From an uncultured Lachnospiraceae bacterium (GTDB lineage: Bacteria > Bacillota > Clostridia > Lachnospirales > Lachnospiraceae), in contig CAMRSM010000008.1 of assembly GCA_947053345.1 (NCBI GenBank), positions 57,205-121,204 on the forward strand: DNA of 64,000 nt, written 5' to 3'. The notes beneath the pieces were generated by a model. It was not told where the DNA came from. It did no database searches and was given only the letters and a program-made list of their open reading frames with translations. Shown here one piece after another: positions 17,877 to 26,882 of this stretch. Made by a program: the position numbers and the translations under genes. Positions within the stretch are counted from its first letter, which is position 1, and every line of letters begins with the position of its first letter.

Positions 17877-19208
17877 CTACCGTTTCATTTCCCTGCACAC
17901 GGAACCGAAAACATCAAAATAATCCTCGAAAGTTTTCCGGCAGCAATCCGGGTTGTCGATCACGACATCCGGAACGCGCAGGCCGACCAGCGAAAAGCTC
18001 ATTGCCACGCGGTGGTCGTCATAGGTATGAACAGTACCGCCGTGGATACAAGAGCGGGCCGGGTCGATGCGCACCCCGTCCGCGAGCTCTTCGCAAAAGA
18101 CTCCCAGCCGCTTTAGTTCCGTGCAGATTGCCGCAATCCGGTCACATTCCTGCCCGCGGATATGCCTGATGCCCGTGATCACGGTCGGGGTATCCGCGAA
18201 AGGCGCAAGTGCTGCCAGTGTCAGCGCTTGGTCGGAAAACGCGTGCATATCGGCTTCCACACCCCGCAGCCGCCCGCCCACAGGTCCGGCCAGGATAATG
18301 CCTTCCCCTGTCTCCTTAACCGTTCCGCCCATGCGTTCTAGCACTTGCAAAAAGGCGATATCCCCCTGCACAGTGTCCATTTTAACCCCAGCTACCCGGA
18401 TTCGGATACCAAGCAGCATCGCCATTGCATAAAAATAACAGGCGGCAGAAACGTCCGGCTCAACCGCATAGTTCCGCCCCTGATAGGACTGCCCGCCCGG
18501 AACAAAATAAGAGATTTCCCCGTTCTCTTTGCTGCATAACGCCCTGACACCAAATTCCCTCATCATCCGCGAGGTCATGTCAATGTATGCCATTCCATGA
18601 CTGCCCTTCACATGGATTGTAAAATCCGCACCTCCGCGGCAGCAAGAAATCAACAAGGCACTTAAAAATTGGCTGCTGTCATCAATATTGACCGAAATCT
18701 CCCGCTTTTTTATCCCTGCGGATTTCACGGTAAACGGAAAATGTCCCTCCTGCCCCCCGCAGATAATTTCTGCGCCAAGTTCCCGCAGACCGGAAAGCAA
18801 CGGTGCCATCGGGCGTTTTTTCATCTGCTCGGAAGCATCAAGGAAATATTCCCCCTCCGATAAACCAAGCAGTGCCGTCAGGAAACGAGCCGCCGTCCCA
18901 GCACTCCCGACATAGATTTTTGCCTTCTGTTTCGGAATTTTTTCCGCGTCCCCGACGACTGTCACGGTTCCAGCACCCTCATCCGCAAAAACCTCAAAAC
19001 CCAACGCCTGCACGCACTGCATAAAATACCTGGAATCATCGGAGAACAGCACACCGGTCAGAACGCTTTTGCCCCGCGCAAGTACCGCCAGCAAAAGGGC
19101 GCGGTTTGTGATACTCTTTGAACCCGGAACCGAAACGGTAATGTCCTTGTTTTTTATGTTGTTAAGGTCGATCATCTCGACTGCGTATTGTTCCATAAGA
19201 ATCCCCAT
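17877..19208 (-). CDS. aroA: 3-phosphoshikimate 1-carboxyvinyltransferase (EPSP synthase)
   Basis: VPGSKSITNRALLLAVLARG. Confidence 0.97.
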   Translation of the reverse strand: MGILMEQYAVEMIDLNNIKNKDITVSVPGSKSITNRALLLAVLARGKSVLTGVLFSDDSRYFMQCVQALGFEVFADEGAGTVTVVGDAEKIPKQKAKIYVGSAGTAARFLTALLGLSEGEYFLDASEQMKKRPMAPLLSGLRELGAEIICGGQEGHFPFTVKSAGIKKREISVNIDDSSQFLSALLISCCRGGADFTIHVKGSHGMAYIDMTSRMMREFGVRALCSKENGEISYFVPGGQSYQGRNYAVEPDVSAACYFYAMAMLLGIRIRVAGVKMDTVQGDIAFLQVLERMGGTVKETGEGIILAGPVGGRLRGVEADMHAFSDQALTLAALAPFADTPTVITGIRHIRGQECDRIAAICTELKRLGVFCEELADGVRIDPARSCIHGGTVHTYDDHRVAMSFSLVGLRVPDVVIDNPDCCRKTFEDYFDVFGSVCREMKR

Positions 19209-19274
19209 GTGTGATAATTATTTTTTCTATCCGAAATAACCGCGTTCCAGCCCGCTTTTTCCGTCATGCCCGGT

Positions 19275-20195
19275 TCATCCATTCTCTTTTTGTTCTTCCG
19301 CCAGCATGATAAACCCTGCCATACTGCCGCGCCTGCCGCCGCTTGCACGGTGCGAAAAAAACAAATCCTGACGGCACATCGTACAAAGTCCAGAAACTGC
19401 AATATGTTCCTTCCTTATCCCAGCACGAAGGAGCATCCGTTTGTTTGCCTCCCACAAATTTAACATATACTTATCCTGCCCCGGTGTATCAATGTCCTGC
19501 GGTCTCCTTTTCCGGGACAGGATGTAATTGCCGGTTCCGCCCGCAGCGGATATTTCCGGCGAATCTGCACGGATTTCCCCAAAACACTGAAAGAATTCCC
19601 CGGCAACCTCCGCTCCAACCTCGTAACATTCCGGCCCGATCGAAGGACCGATAGCGACGAGCAGGTCGGACGGTTCACTTCCAAATTCCTCCTGCATCCT
19701 CTCCACGGTTTTTGCGGCGATCCCGCCCACGCATCCGCGCCATCCGGCGTGTGCTGCGCCCGCCGCATGCTTTACCGGGTCATAAAAGAACAGCGGGACA
19801 CAGTCCGCACCGAATACCAGCAGTACCGTGCCGCGCTCATTTGTGATGTGTGCGTCCACTTCGCAGTAATCACGCTGCGAAAATATCCCCTTGCCGCAAT
19901 CCTTCCGGTATGCCTTCCGGACATTCGTCTTGTGCACTTGATCTGTAAAGACCAGCTGTTCGGGCGAAAATCCCATACTCCTGCAAATGCGGCGGTAATT
20001 CTCAAACACCCGTTCTTCCTCATCCCCCCGATGAAACCCAAGGTTCATGGAAGCAAAACAGCCCCTGCTCACCCCGCCAAGGCGCGTGGAAAATCCACAG
20101 ACAATTTCAGGGTGCGCCTCAAACAACGGAAACGCCACATAGGGGGTCGTATCCACATTTTTTAGGACTGCGTTCTCATTTATCATCCGGTCCAA
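19275..20195 (-). CDS. pgeF: Peptidoglycan editing factor PgeF / multicopper polyphenol oxidase (YfiH) family
   Basis: TDQVHKTNV; GADCVPLFFYDPVKHAAGAAHAGWRG; IGPSIGPECYEVG. Confidence 0.93.
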   Translation of the reverse strand: MDRMINENAVLKNVDTTPYVAFPLFEAHPEIVCGFSTRLGGVSRGCFASMNLGFHRGDEEERVFENYRRICRSMGFSPEQLVFTDQVHKTNVRKAYRKDCGKGIFSQRDYCEVDAHITNERGTVLLVFGADCVPLFFYDPVKHAAGAAHAGWRGCVGGIAAKTVERMQEEFGSEPSDLLVAIGPSIGPECYEVGAEVAGEFFQCFGEIRADSPEISAAGGTGNYILSRKRRPQDIDTPGQDKYMLNLWEANKRMLLRAGIRKEHIAVSGLCTMCRQDLFFSHRASGGRRGSMAGFIMLAEEQKENG

Positions 20196-20217
20196 CCTGT
20201 TTTTCCTCCTATTTTAA

Positions 20218-20440
20218 GTTCCGCATATCCCCTCCCCACACCCTCTTTCCGGCAGTGGGATTTCCTTCCTCCCGGCTCCAGGAAATCCCACTGGGGCGTT
20301 GTCCAGGGATATGCTGTTTTAAGTTCCGCATATCCCCTCCCCACACCCTCTTTCCGGCAGCGGGATTTCCTTCCTCCCGGCTCCAGGAAATCCCACCGAG
20401 CCGGTGATCAGCGGACATGCTGTTTTAAGTTCCGCATATC
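20218..20440 (-). repeat. Palindromic intergenic repeat, two full copies (20218-20316, 20323-20422; period 105) plus a truncated third
   Basis: GTTCCGCATATCCCCTCCCC..GGGATATGCTGTTTTAA; inner AGTGGGATTTCC/GGAAATCCCACT. Confidence 0.9.
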
Positions 20441-20456
20441 AAAGGACAATACCCTC

Positions 20457-20876
20457 TTACGCCACACCGAATGCATTTTTTATCAGGCGGATTTTTTTGC
20501 CGGTTATTGCCACTACATCAAAGCGGCAGGGCATTGTCTCCGGGTAACCGTTTGTCAGCATATAATAGCGCGCCGTCTGTATGATGGTGCGTTGTTTCGC
20601 GGGGGTGACTGCTTCTTCCGGATAGCCGGAACCGCAGTTTTTCCGGTATTTTACCTCAATAAAAACAAGATATCCGTCCTCCTGTGCCACAAGGTCAATC
20701 TCCCCTGTGCGCGTGTAAAAATTCCGTGTCAATATCCGGTAGCCAATTTCGGAAAGATATTGCGCTGCCACAGCTTCCTTTTCATTTCCGAGCGTTCGTT
20801 TGTTTCCGTTTCCCTTATTGATCTTTACCACCCACATTTCCTTTTCTGAAACTTTGTATTGCGTTGGAAGCAGCAA
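20457..20876 (-). CDS. yraN: YraN family (UPF0102) putative endonuclease-fold protein
   Basis: GNEKEAVAAQYLSEIGYRILTRNFYTRTGEIDLVAQEDGYLVFIEVKYR. Confidence 0.95.
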   Translation of the reverse strand: MLLPTQYKVSEKEMWVVKINKGNGNKRTLGNEKEAVAAQYLSEIGYRILTRNFYTRTGEIDLVAQEDGYLVFIEVKYRKNCGSGYPEEAVTPAKQRTIIQTARYYMLTNGYPETMPCRFDVVAITGKKIRLIKNAFGVA

Positions 20877-20946
20877 AATCCTGCATCCTCCGGATTACTT
20901 TCATCCAAAAAACGGTCATGCCGCATCCGTGACAATACCAAAACCC

Positions 20947-21297
20947 TCAGCCCTTCTTTGCCTCTTTCATGACCCGCCCCTTAATGTTGTCCAGACGATC
21001 CACGAACATGAGAACCTCCGCCACGACTTCATAAAGCTCCGGCGGGATAAAGTCCCCGATTTCCAATTTTGACAGCGTATTTGCAAGGCGCTCGTCTTTG
21101 TGGACCGGAACATTGCTTTCCTTTGCCGTCTCGATGATCTTATCCGCCAAGACCCCCCTGCCGCTCGCAATGATTTTTGGTGCTTGGTCTTCCGGGTCGT
21201 AGCCGAGCGCGACCGCCGTCTTTTTCTTTTCCTCCGGCATCTGCGCGGTTACCACGGCATTCCTGCGTTCACGCCCATATGAATCCTTTGATGGCAT
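20947..21297 (-). CDS. ylqH: Stand-alone FlhB/EscU C-terminal-like export switch protein (YlqH-like)
   Basis: AVALGYDPEDQAPKIIASGRGVLADKIIETAKESNVPVHKDERLANTLSKLEIGDFIPPELYEVVAEVL; next to rnhB/rbgA as in Bacillus ylq order. Confidence 0.85.
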   Translation of the reverse strand: MPSKDSYGRERRNAVVTAQMPEEKKKTAVALGYDPEDQAPKIIASGRGVLADKIIETAKESNVPVHKDERLANTLSKLEIGDFIPPELYEVVAEVLMFVDRLDNIKGRVMKEAKKG

Positions 21298-21333
21298 ATT
21301 TCCCTCCCTATTTTAAATTCCGCATGTTCCCCT

Positions 21334-22164
21334 TCAATAACCGAAATTGTGCAAAAAGCTCCGGCGGTGGATCGGCGACGGTCCAAGCTCCTTTAGCGCC
21401 TTGATATGTTCTTCGGAACCATACCCTTTGTTTGCGGCAAAACCGTAGCCCGGATATACCTTATCATATTCCACCATCATACGGTCACGGGACACCTTTG
21501 CCAGAATGCTTGCCGCAGCGATTGAAATACTTTTTGTATCGCCTTTTATAATCGGCACCTGCGGGATCCGCACATCCGGGATCGTGACCGCGTCGTTCAG
21601 GAGAATATCCGGGATGACCGATAACTTTCCGATTGCCTCCCGCATCGCCTCATAATTCGCCTGCAGGATATTGATCTCGTCAATGCGGGCGGGTGAGGCA
21701 ACCCCGATACCGTACGAGATTGCCTGTGCGGTGATCTGCTCGTAAAGTTCCTCGCGCTTTTTTTCTGTAAGCTGCTTGGAATCATTGATATATAAAATAT
21801 CACAGTCTTTCGGCAGGATGACCGCGCAGGTTACAACCGGCCCTGCGAGCGGACCCCTGCCAACCTCGTCAATCCCCGCGATATAATCATAGTCCGCGTA
21901 GCGCCGTTCATATTCCTTCATCTTAAAGATGCGTTTCCGCTCCGTTTCTAGCTTTTCGAGCATGCCGCGGTATTTTCCCACCAATCTTTTTGCCCCCGGA
22001 CGGACATCCTGTTCAAAGGCTTTCAAATAATCTTCCAGTTTATCCCCCGCATTCTTTAAGACATTCTCCATTTGTACAAGCGTCAGCTTACCGCTTAACA
22101 TACGCCCTTGGATATCTTCAAAACGCTCACTGATCCTTGCGGTGAGATTCTTTTTTGAATCCAT
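21334..22164 (-). CDS. rnhB: Ribonuclease HII
   Basis: YIAGIDEVGRGPLAGPVVTCAVILP. Confidence 0.98.
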   Translation of the reverse strand: MDSKKNLTARISERFEDIQGRMLSGKLTLVQMENVLKNAGDKLEDYLKAFEQDVRPGAKRLVGKYRGMLEKLETERKRIFKMKEYERRYADYDYIAGIDEVGRGPLAGPVVTCAVILPKDCDILYINDSKQLTEKKREELYEQITAQAISYGIGVASPARIDEINILQANYEAMREAIGKLSVIPDILLNDAVTIPDVRIPQVPIIKGDTKSISIAAASILAKVSRDRMMVEYDKVYPGYGFAANKGYGSEEHIKALKELGPSPIHRRSFLHNFGY

Positions 22165-22346
22165 ATTTCCCCCTTATTCCTCCGCGCACGCGGCGCTTGG
22201 GCCTAGGTTGAAAAACACCCGGCCTCCATTATTTCCAGTCCGTATCCCCGGCAAACCTGTCAGGCTTTTTTGATATGTCCCGGGAGCTTTCTAACTTCCG
22301 CGGCAAATCACAAATCAACCGCGTGCGCCAGCCTTCTTCCTCGCAC

Positions 22347-23189
22347 CTAAGGTTCCTCCAGCGAAAAATTCCCGATGCGTCCGTTCCGGAAATCATCCAG
22401 CACGAACCCCGCCGCCTTTTCCAAGTCAAGGATGCCGCCCTTTTGCAGGCAGGCGCGCTTTTTTGCAATACGCGCAAGCACCTGGTTGCCGTCGGCGCAC
22501 TCCTCAACGCCGTATTTTTGCGCCAGTGCACCCGGATAATTCCCCGTCAGGAAATTGCAAAGTTCATATGCAAGCTCCGTTGCCACAAGGATTTCATCGT
22601 TGATTGACCCGATGAGTGCAATGCGCAGCCCCATCGCCTGATTATCAAACTTTGGCCAGAGTATGCCCGGCGTATCAAGCAGCTCGACATTTTTATTCAG
22701 CCTTATCCACTGCTTTCCTTTTGTCACCCCCGGCTTGTTGCCGGTCTTTGTAATCGCTTTTTTCGCGAACGCATTGATGAAAGTCGACTTTCCGACGTTT
22801 GGGATGCCGACGATCATCGCACGGACAGGGCGGTTCATGATACCCCGTCTTTTGTCACGCGCAAGTTTTTCCTCACAGGCATTCATGATCACATCGTTTA
22901 CATTCTTAATACCCAGGCCGGTCTTCGCGTTCACCGCCACGGTCAGATAACCCTGCGCCTCATAGTAAGCCCGCCATGCATCGGTCTTTTTGGGATCCGC
23001 GAGATCCGCCTTATTTAGGAGGAGCACCCTCGCTTTTGTGCTTGCCATCGTCTGGATATCAGGGTTTTTGCTGCTTAGCGGGATGCGCGCATCCACCAGC
23101 TCCACCACGACATCTATCAGTTTCAAATCCTCCTGCATCTGACGCTTTGCTTTCGTCATATGACCCGGATACCATTGGTACTGCATCAT
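22347..23189 (-). CDS. rbgA: Ribosome biogenesis GTPase RbgA (YlqF)
   Basis: QWYPGHMTKAKRQM; VGIPNVGKSTFINAFAKK; permuted G motifs. Confidence 0.97.
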   Translation of the reverse strand: MMQYQWYPGHMTKAKRQMQEDLKLIDVVVELVDARIPLSSKNPDIQTMASTKARVLLLNKADLADPKKTDAWRAYYEAQGYLTVAVNAKTGLGIKNVNDVIMNACEEKLARDKRRGIMNRPVRAMIVGIPNVGKSTFINAFAKKAITKTGNKPGVTKGKQWIRLNKNVELLDTPGILWPKFDNQAMGLRIALIGSINDEILVATELAYELCNFLTGNYPGALAQKYGVEECADGNQVLARIAKKRACLQKGGILDLEKAAGFVLDDFRNGRIGNFSLEEP

Positions 23190-23226
23190 AACCTCCCATC
23201 GCTGCCTGTGCGGCAGCCATATCATC

Positions 23227-23835
23227 TCACGGTTTTTCCTCCGCGTCTTCCTTGTAGCGGTTCATCGTTCCGATAAACCCAAACTCATTTAACCTCAGCC
23301 AGGCTTTCCCTACGATCTCCTCCCTGACGATCGTGCCGATATTGGCAAAACGGCTGTCCTCGCTGTTGTTGCGGTTATCCCCGAGGACAAAATACTCCTC
23401 CTCCTCTAGGGTAAAGCGGTCTTTCGCAAGCCCCGGAATCAACATTTTCTCGCAGTTGATCTTCTCCGGCATCAATTCGCCGTTGATGTAAACCGCACCG
23501 TCCATAATCTGGACGGTTTCCCCCGGAAGCCCCACAACGCGCTTTATGTCATAATAATCATGCTCATTCCCGCTCTGCTTAAAGACGACAACATCGCCCC
23601 GTTTCGGCGGCCGCAAAAGGTAAGCAAATTTATTTACAATAATGACATCGCCATCCGAGAGGGTGACCTCCATCGAGTCCCCCAACATGGACGTTTTCTC
23701 CAAAACAATATTTATGATAAAGTAGGCGAGGAAAATCACCGCGGCAATCTGAAAAATCCAGATCAAAAGCTTTGCCGCCGCGCTCCTGCGGCGTTTCCGC
23801 CGCCGCCCCCTCTGATATTCAATCTCAAATTCCAT
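23227..23835 (-). CDS. lepB: Signal peptidase I
   Basis: GDSMEVTLSDGD; IKRVVGLPGE; LGDNRNNSEDSR. Confidence 0.97.
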   Translation of the reverse strand: MEFEIEYQRGRRRKRRRSAAAKLLIWIFQIAAVIFLAYFIINIVLEKTSMLGDSMEVTLSDGDVIIVNKFAYLLRPPKRGDVVVFKQSGNEHDYYDIKRVVGLPGETVQIMDGAVYINGELMPEKINCEKMLIPGLAKDRFTLEEEEYFVLGDNRNNSEDSRFANIGTIVREEIVGKAWLRLNEFGFIGTMNRYKEDAEEKP

Positions 23836-24003
23836 ACGTATGACCGTGCCCTTTCTGGCAAAAACCCCTATTTCCTATTATACCGATTTCCGTCAACATT
23901 TCAAATACTTTTTTCCGGAATTTCCCGCAAACATCGTTGGAAGCGCACCGCAGGAAGCAGATTTTGTGCCGCCGCGCGGACAAAAGCATCCGGCGGTGCC
24001 CCT

Positions 24004-24047
24004 GCGAAAAGCGGGATGACAGTGTCTCCTGCCATCCCGCTTTTCGC
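24004..24047 (-). terminator. Long hairpin downstream of rplS
   Basis: GCGAAAAGCGGGATG / CATCCCGCTTTTCGC, 15-bp perfect stem. Confidence 0.6.
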
Positions 24048-24076
24048 GAAACTTATTTGAACTAATTTCACATCAA

Positions 24077-24424
24077 TTACTTTACAAGTTCCTTTACCTT
24101 CGCAGCTTTTCCGGTTCTCTTGCGCAGGTATGTCAGCTTCGCACGGCGAACCTTACCACGCCTTACAACTTCGATCTTTTCCACGATCGGGGAGTGCAGC
24201 GGCCAGGTCTTCTCAACGCCGACACCGTTCGAGGATTTACGCACGGTGAAAGTCTCCCTCGCGCCGCCGTTCTGCCTCTTAAATACTACGCCCTCAAAAA
24301 CCTGTGTCCTCTCGCGGTTACCCTCTTTTACCTTTGCGTAAACCTTCACGGTATCACCAACGTGGAATTCGGCAACCTCCTGCTTTAACTGAGCAGCTTC
24401 GATGTTCTTAATAATGTCGTTCAT
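24077..24424 (-). CDS. rplS: 50S ribosomal protein L19
   Basis: [28 protein letters not shown]. Confidence 0.99.
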   Translation of the reverse strand: MNDIIKNIEAAQLKQEVAEFHVGDTVKVYAKVKEGNRERTQVFEGVVFKRQNGGARETFTVRKSSNGVGVEKTWPLHSPIVEKIEVVRRGKVRRAKLTYLRKRTGKAAKVKELVK

Positions 24425-24435
24425 TTATGCGACCT

Positions 24436-24509
24436 CCTTATTCTTCGATGTTCTTTCTACGTCCGGCGCACCGGTGCCCACGGGGCATGTACAGAGGAAC
24501 ATTCGTATC
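24436..24509 (-). ncRNA. Probable L19 leader
   Basis: Minus strand AUGUUCCUCUGUAC..ACGUAGAAAGAACAU closing helix enclosing GC-rich hairpins, upstream of rplS SD. Confidence 0.65.
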
Positions 24510-24519
24510 ACAATTTAGC

Positions 24520-24548
24520 ATTATAATATAATTCCCGGGAAAATGCAA
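24520..24548 (-). promoter_or_regulatory. rplS promoter TTGCAT-N17-TATAAT
   Basis: -35 at 24543-24548, -10 at 24520-24525 (minus strand). Confidence 0.8.
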
Positions 24549-24593
24549 GCAGATTTTTCGTTCTCCCCGGTGTTTTTCCGGCAAAAACAGGTT

Positions 24594-25409
24594 TCATCCT
24601 TCTCTGCCCCTACCGTCCAATGCATCCCCGCGCCCTGTGATCTCTCGGTAAAATTCCATCTCTTTTTTGTCCAAAAGCCCCTCCTGCACCGCCTGTAAAA
24701 GCAGTTCCGGGCGCACATCATACGTGCGCCGGATGGACTGTTCCCTGCGCCATTGCGCGATCTTGGCGTGATGCCCGGAAAGCAGGGTCTGTGGCACCGC
24801 AAGCCCCTCATAGACCTCCGGGCGCGTATATTGGGGATATTCCAGCAGATGGTCCTGAAAAGTTTCGGACTCCGTGGACTCCTGGTTATTCAAGACCCCA
24901 GGCACCAGCCTTGCGATCACGTCAATCATGACCATGACGGGCAGTTCCCCGCCGGTCAGTACATAGTCCCCGATGGAGACTTGGTCTGTCACGGCCAGCT
25001 TAACGGCGCGCTCATCCACCCCCTCATAATGTCCGCACAGGAAAATAAGATCCTCCTCTTTCGCAAGCTCTTTTGCCATTTCCTGCGTGAAAGTGCGCCC
25101 CTGCGGGGTCAGATAAATTACGCGCGGGCGTTTTCCCGCCCCCGCCCCATCCATTTTAATCCCTTCACGCGCTGTAATCTGCGCAAGTACTGCCCTATGG
25201 CAGCGCACGATCGGATCCGCTGCCATGACCATGCCCGCACCCCCGCCGTACGGATAATCGTCCACCCGCTTATGCCTGTCGAGCGTATAATCCCGTATAT
25301 TGACCGCGTTTAAGGTGATCAGCCCCTTTTCCTGCGCGCGGCCTAAAATACTTGCCGAAAGCCCCTGCGTGATCATTTCCGGGAACAGGGTCATCACATG
25401 AAAATTCAT
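24594..25409 (-). CDS. trmD: tRNA (guanine37-N1)-methyltransferase
   Basis: MNFHVMTLFPEMI; YLTPQGRTF; SIGDYVLTGGELP. Confidence 0.98.
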   Translation of the reverse strand: MNFHVMTLFPEMITQGLSASILGRAQEKGLITLNAVNIRDYTLDRHKRVDDYPYGGGAGMVMAADPIVRCHRAVLAQITAREGIKMDGAGAGKRPRVIYLTPQGRTFTQEMAKELAKEEDLIFLCGHYEGVDERAVKLAVTDQVSIGDYVLTGGELPVMVMIDVIARLVPGVLNNQESTESETFQDHLLEYPQYTRPEVYEGLAVPQTLLSGHHAKIAQWRREQSIRRTYDVRPELLLQAVQEGLLDKKEMEFYREITGRGDALDGRGREG

Positions 25410-25432
25410 AACGTTTCTCCTTACCCTACGGA

Positions 25433-25939
25433 CTAGACCAGCCCCGGCATGATGTAGGCAACGATCCGCTTGCCCTCCACGTCAATCTCGCGGATGCAGT
25501 CGTCAATGCATGGCAGCAGAACCTCTTTCCCGTCCTGCATGGTCACGACAAAAACATCGTTCGCCCCGGTCTGCAAAACATCCCTGAGCGTGCCAAATTC
25601 CTTCCCGTCCTCTTCATAAACCGTACTCCCGATGATATCACAGAGAAAAAACTCACCCGGCTCGAGCGGCACGGCATTTTCCCGTGTGACCAGAAGGTCG
25701 CGCCCTTTATATTTCATCGCGGTATCGATATCATCCATGCCCTCAAATTTGAGGATCACCATATTTTTAAAGAAACGAACGTCTTTTATCGCAAGCGGCT
25801 GCTTCCCGCTTCCGGTATCCACCAAAACCTCGTCCAGTTCCTGGAAACGCCTGGGGTCATCCGTGGTCGGGAAAACCTTTACCTCCCCGCGCACTCCGTG
25901 CGTGGTGGAGATCACCCCCACTCTCAGATAATCTTCCAT
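25433..25939 (-). CDS. rimM: Ribosome maturation factor RimM
   Basis: LRVGVISTTHGVRGEVKVFPTTDDPRRF. Confidence 0.97.
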   Translation of the reverse strand: MEDYLRVGVISTTHGVRGEVKVFPTTDDPRRFQELDEVLVDTGSGKQPLAIKDVRFFKNMVILKFEGMDDIDTAMKYKGRDLLVTRENAVPLEPGEFFLCDIIGSTVYEEDGKEFGTLRDVLQTGANDVFVVTMQDGKEVLLPCIDDCIREIDVEGKRIVAYIMPGLV

Positions 25940-25952
25940 AAAATCAATCTCC

Positions 25953-26010
25953 TATTTTAAGCCCTGTATGCGCCCTTCCGGTTCCCTTCTCCGGGCATAT
26001 TCGTGCCACA
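25953..26010 (-). repeat. Short, degenerate relative of the palindromic intergenic repeat
   Basis: TATTTTAAGCCCTGTATGCGCCCTTCCGG..CTCCGGGCATATTCGTG. Confidence 0.45.
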
Positions 26011-26101
26011 ATTTCCTACGACAGAAAAAAGGATGAAGCAATCCTGCTGCATTGCAGGATTTTTCCATCCACTCACCAAAGCTTTACAGCCATTGTATCT
26101 G

Positions 26102-26156
26102 CCCGCATATTCCGGAAATAAATCTTCCTGCGGTCCATTTCCGGAATTTTGGCGGG
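26102..26156. repeat. Palindrome with 11-bp perfect core ATTCCGGAAAT/ATTTCCGGAAT and flanking CCCGC/GCGGG
   Basis: Directly read arms. Confidence 0.7.
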
Positions 26157-26208
26157 AAAGGGGGGACACCCGCAAAAACCCATAGCAAGCCTGCCGCCCC
26201 TTAACAAT

Positions 26209-26439
26209 TCATTGCAGTATCTCTACCACTACCTTTTTGTCATCCTTCGCTGCAGCAGCTTTCACTACAGTTCGGATGGACTTGGCAATACGGCCCTGTT
26301 TCCCGATCACCTTGCCCATGTCTTCCTGTGCAACCTTTAATTCTACAACAAGAGCCTTATCGGTTTCAGTTTCCGTCACAACAACTTCTTCCGGATGATC
26401 AACGAGTGACATAGCAATTACCTGAACGAGTTCTTTCAT
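26209..26439 (-). CDS. khpA: KH-domain RNA-binding protein KhpA
   Basis: VAQEDMGKVIGKQGRIAKSIRTVVKAAA; between rpsP and rimM. Confidence 0.95.
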   Translation of the reverse strand: MKELVQVIAMSLVDHPEEVVVTETETDKALVVELKVAQEDMGKVIGKQGRIAKSIRTVVKAAAAKDDKKVVVEILQ

Positions 26440-26536
26440 CACGTTAATACCTCTTTCCTGCACATCACGGAGAGACCCGCGACGCTGCGTCGATCAGAAA
26501 TTTGAAAGTGTTTTCTTCCAAATCTTTGTCCCGGAA

Positions 26537-26782
26537 TTACTTTACGATACCGGCCTTTTTGAATAACCTGTTTACAGTCTCCGTCGGCTGGGCACCATTG
26601 GCAAGCCACTTCTTTGCCTCTTCCTCGTTTACGGAAAATGCAGTCGGCTCCTTCGTCGGATCATAAGTACCGATCTCGGCGATGAACCTGCCGTCACGCG
26701 GGGATCTGGAATCTGCAACGATGACTCTATAAAAAGGTGCCTTCTTCTGACCCATTCTCTTTAACCTGATCTTTACTGCCAT
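26537..26782 (-). CDS. rpsP: 30S ribosomal protein S16
   Basis: [42 protein letters not shown]. Confidence 0.99.
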   Translation of the reverse strand: MAVKIRLKRMGQKKAPFYRVIVADSRSPRDGRFIAEIGTYDPTKEPTAFSVNEEEAKKWLANGAQPTETVNRLFKKAGIVK

Positions 26783-26882
26783 TGTAATTTCACCTCCTTA
26801 GCAAAAAAATAATATATTTGGTACCGCACCGGCAGTCCGGTGCGGGAATACCCTTGAAAACCCGTTCTAAAACAGAACGTTT

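Noticed and set aside
20209-20418. 69-aa ORF MSADHRLGGISWSREEGNPAAGKRVWGG..
   Set aside because: Translation of two repeat units; no SD, no family resemblance.
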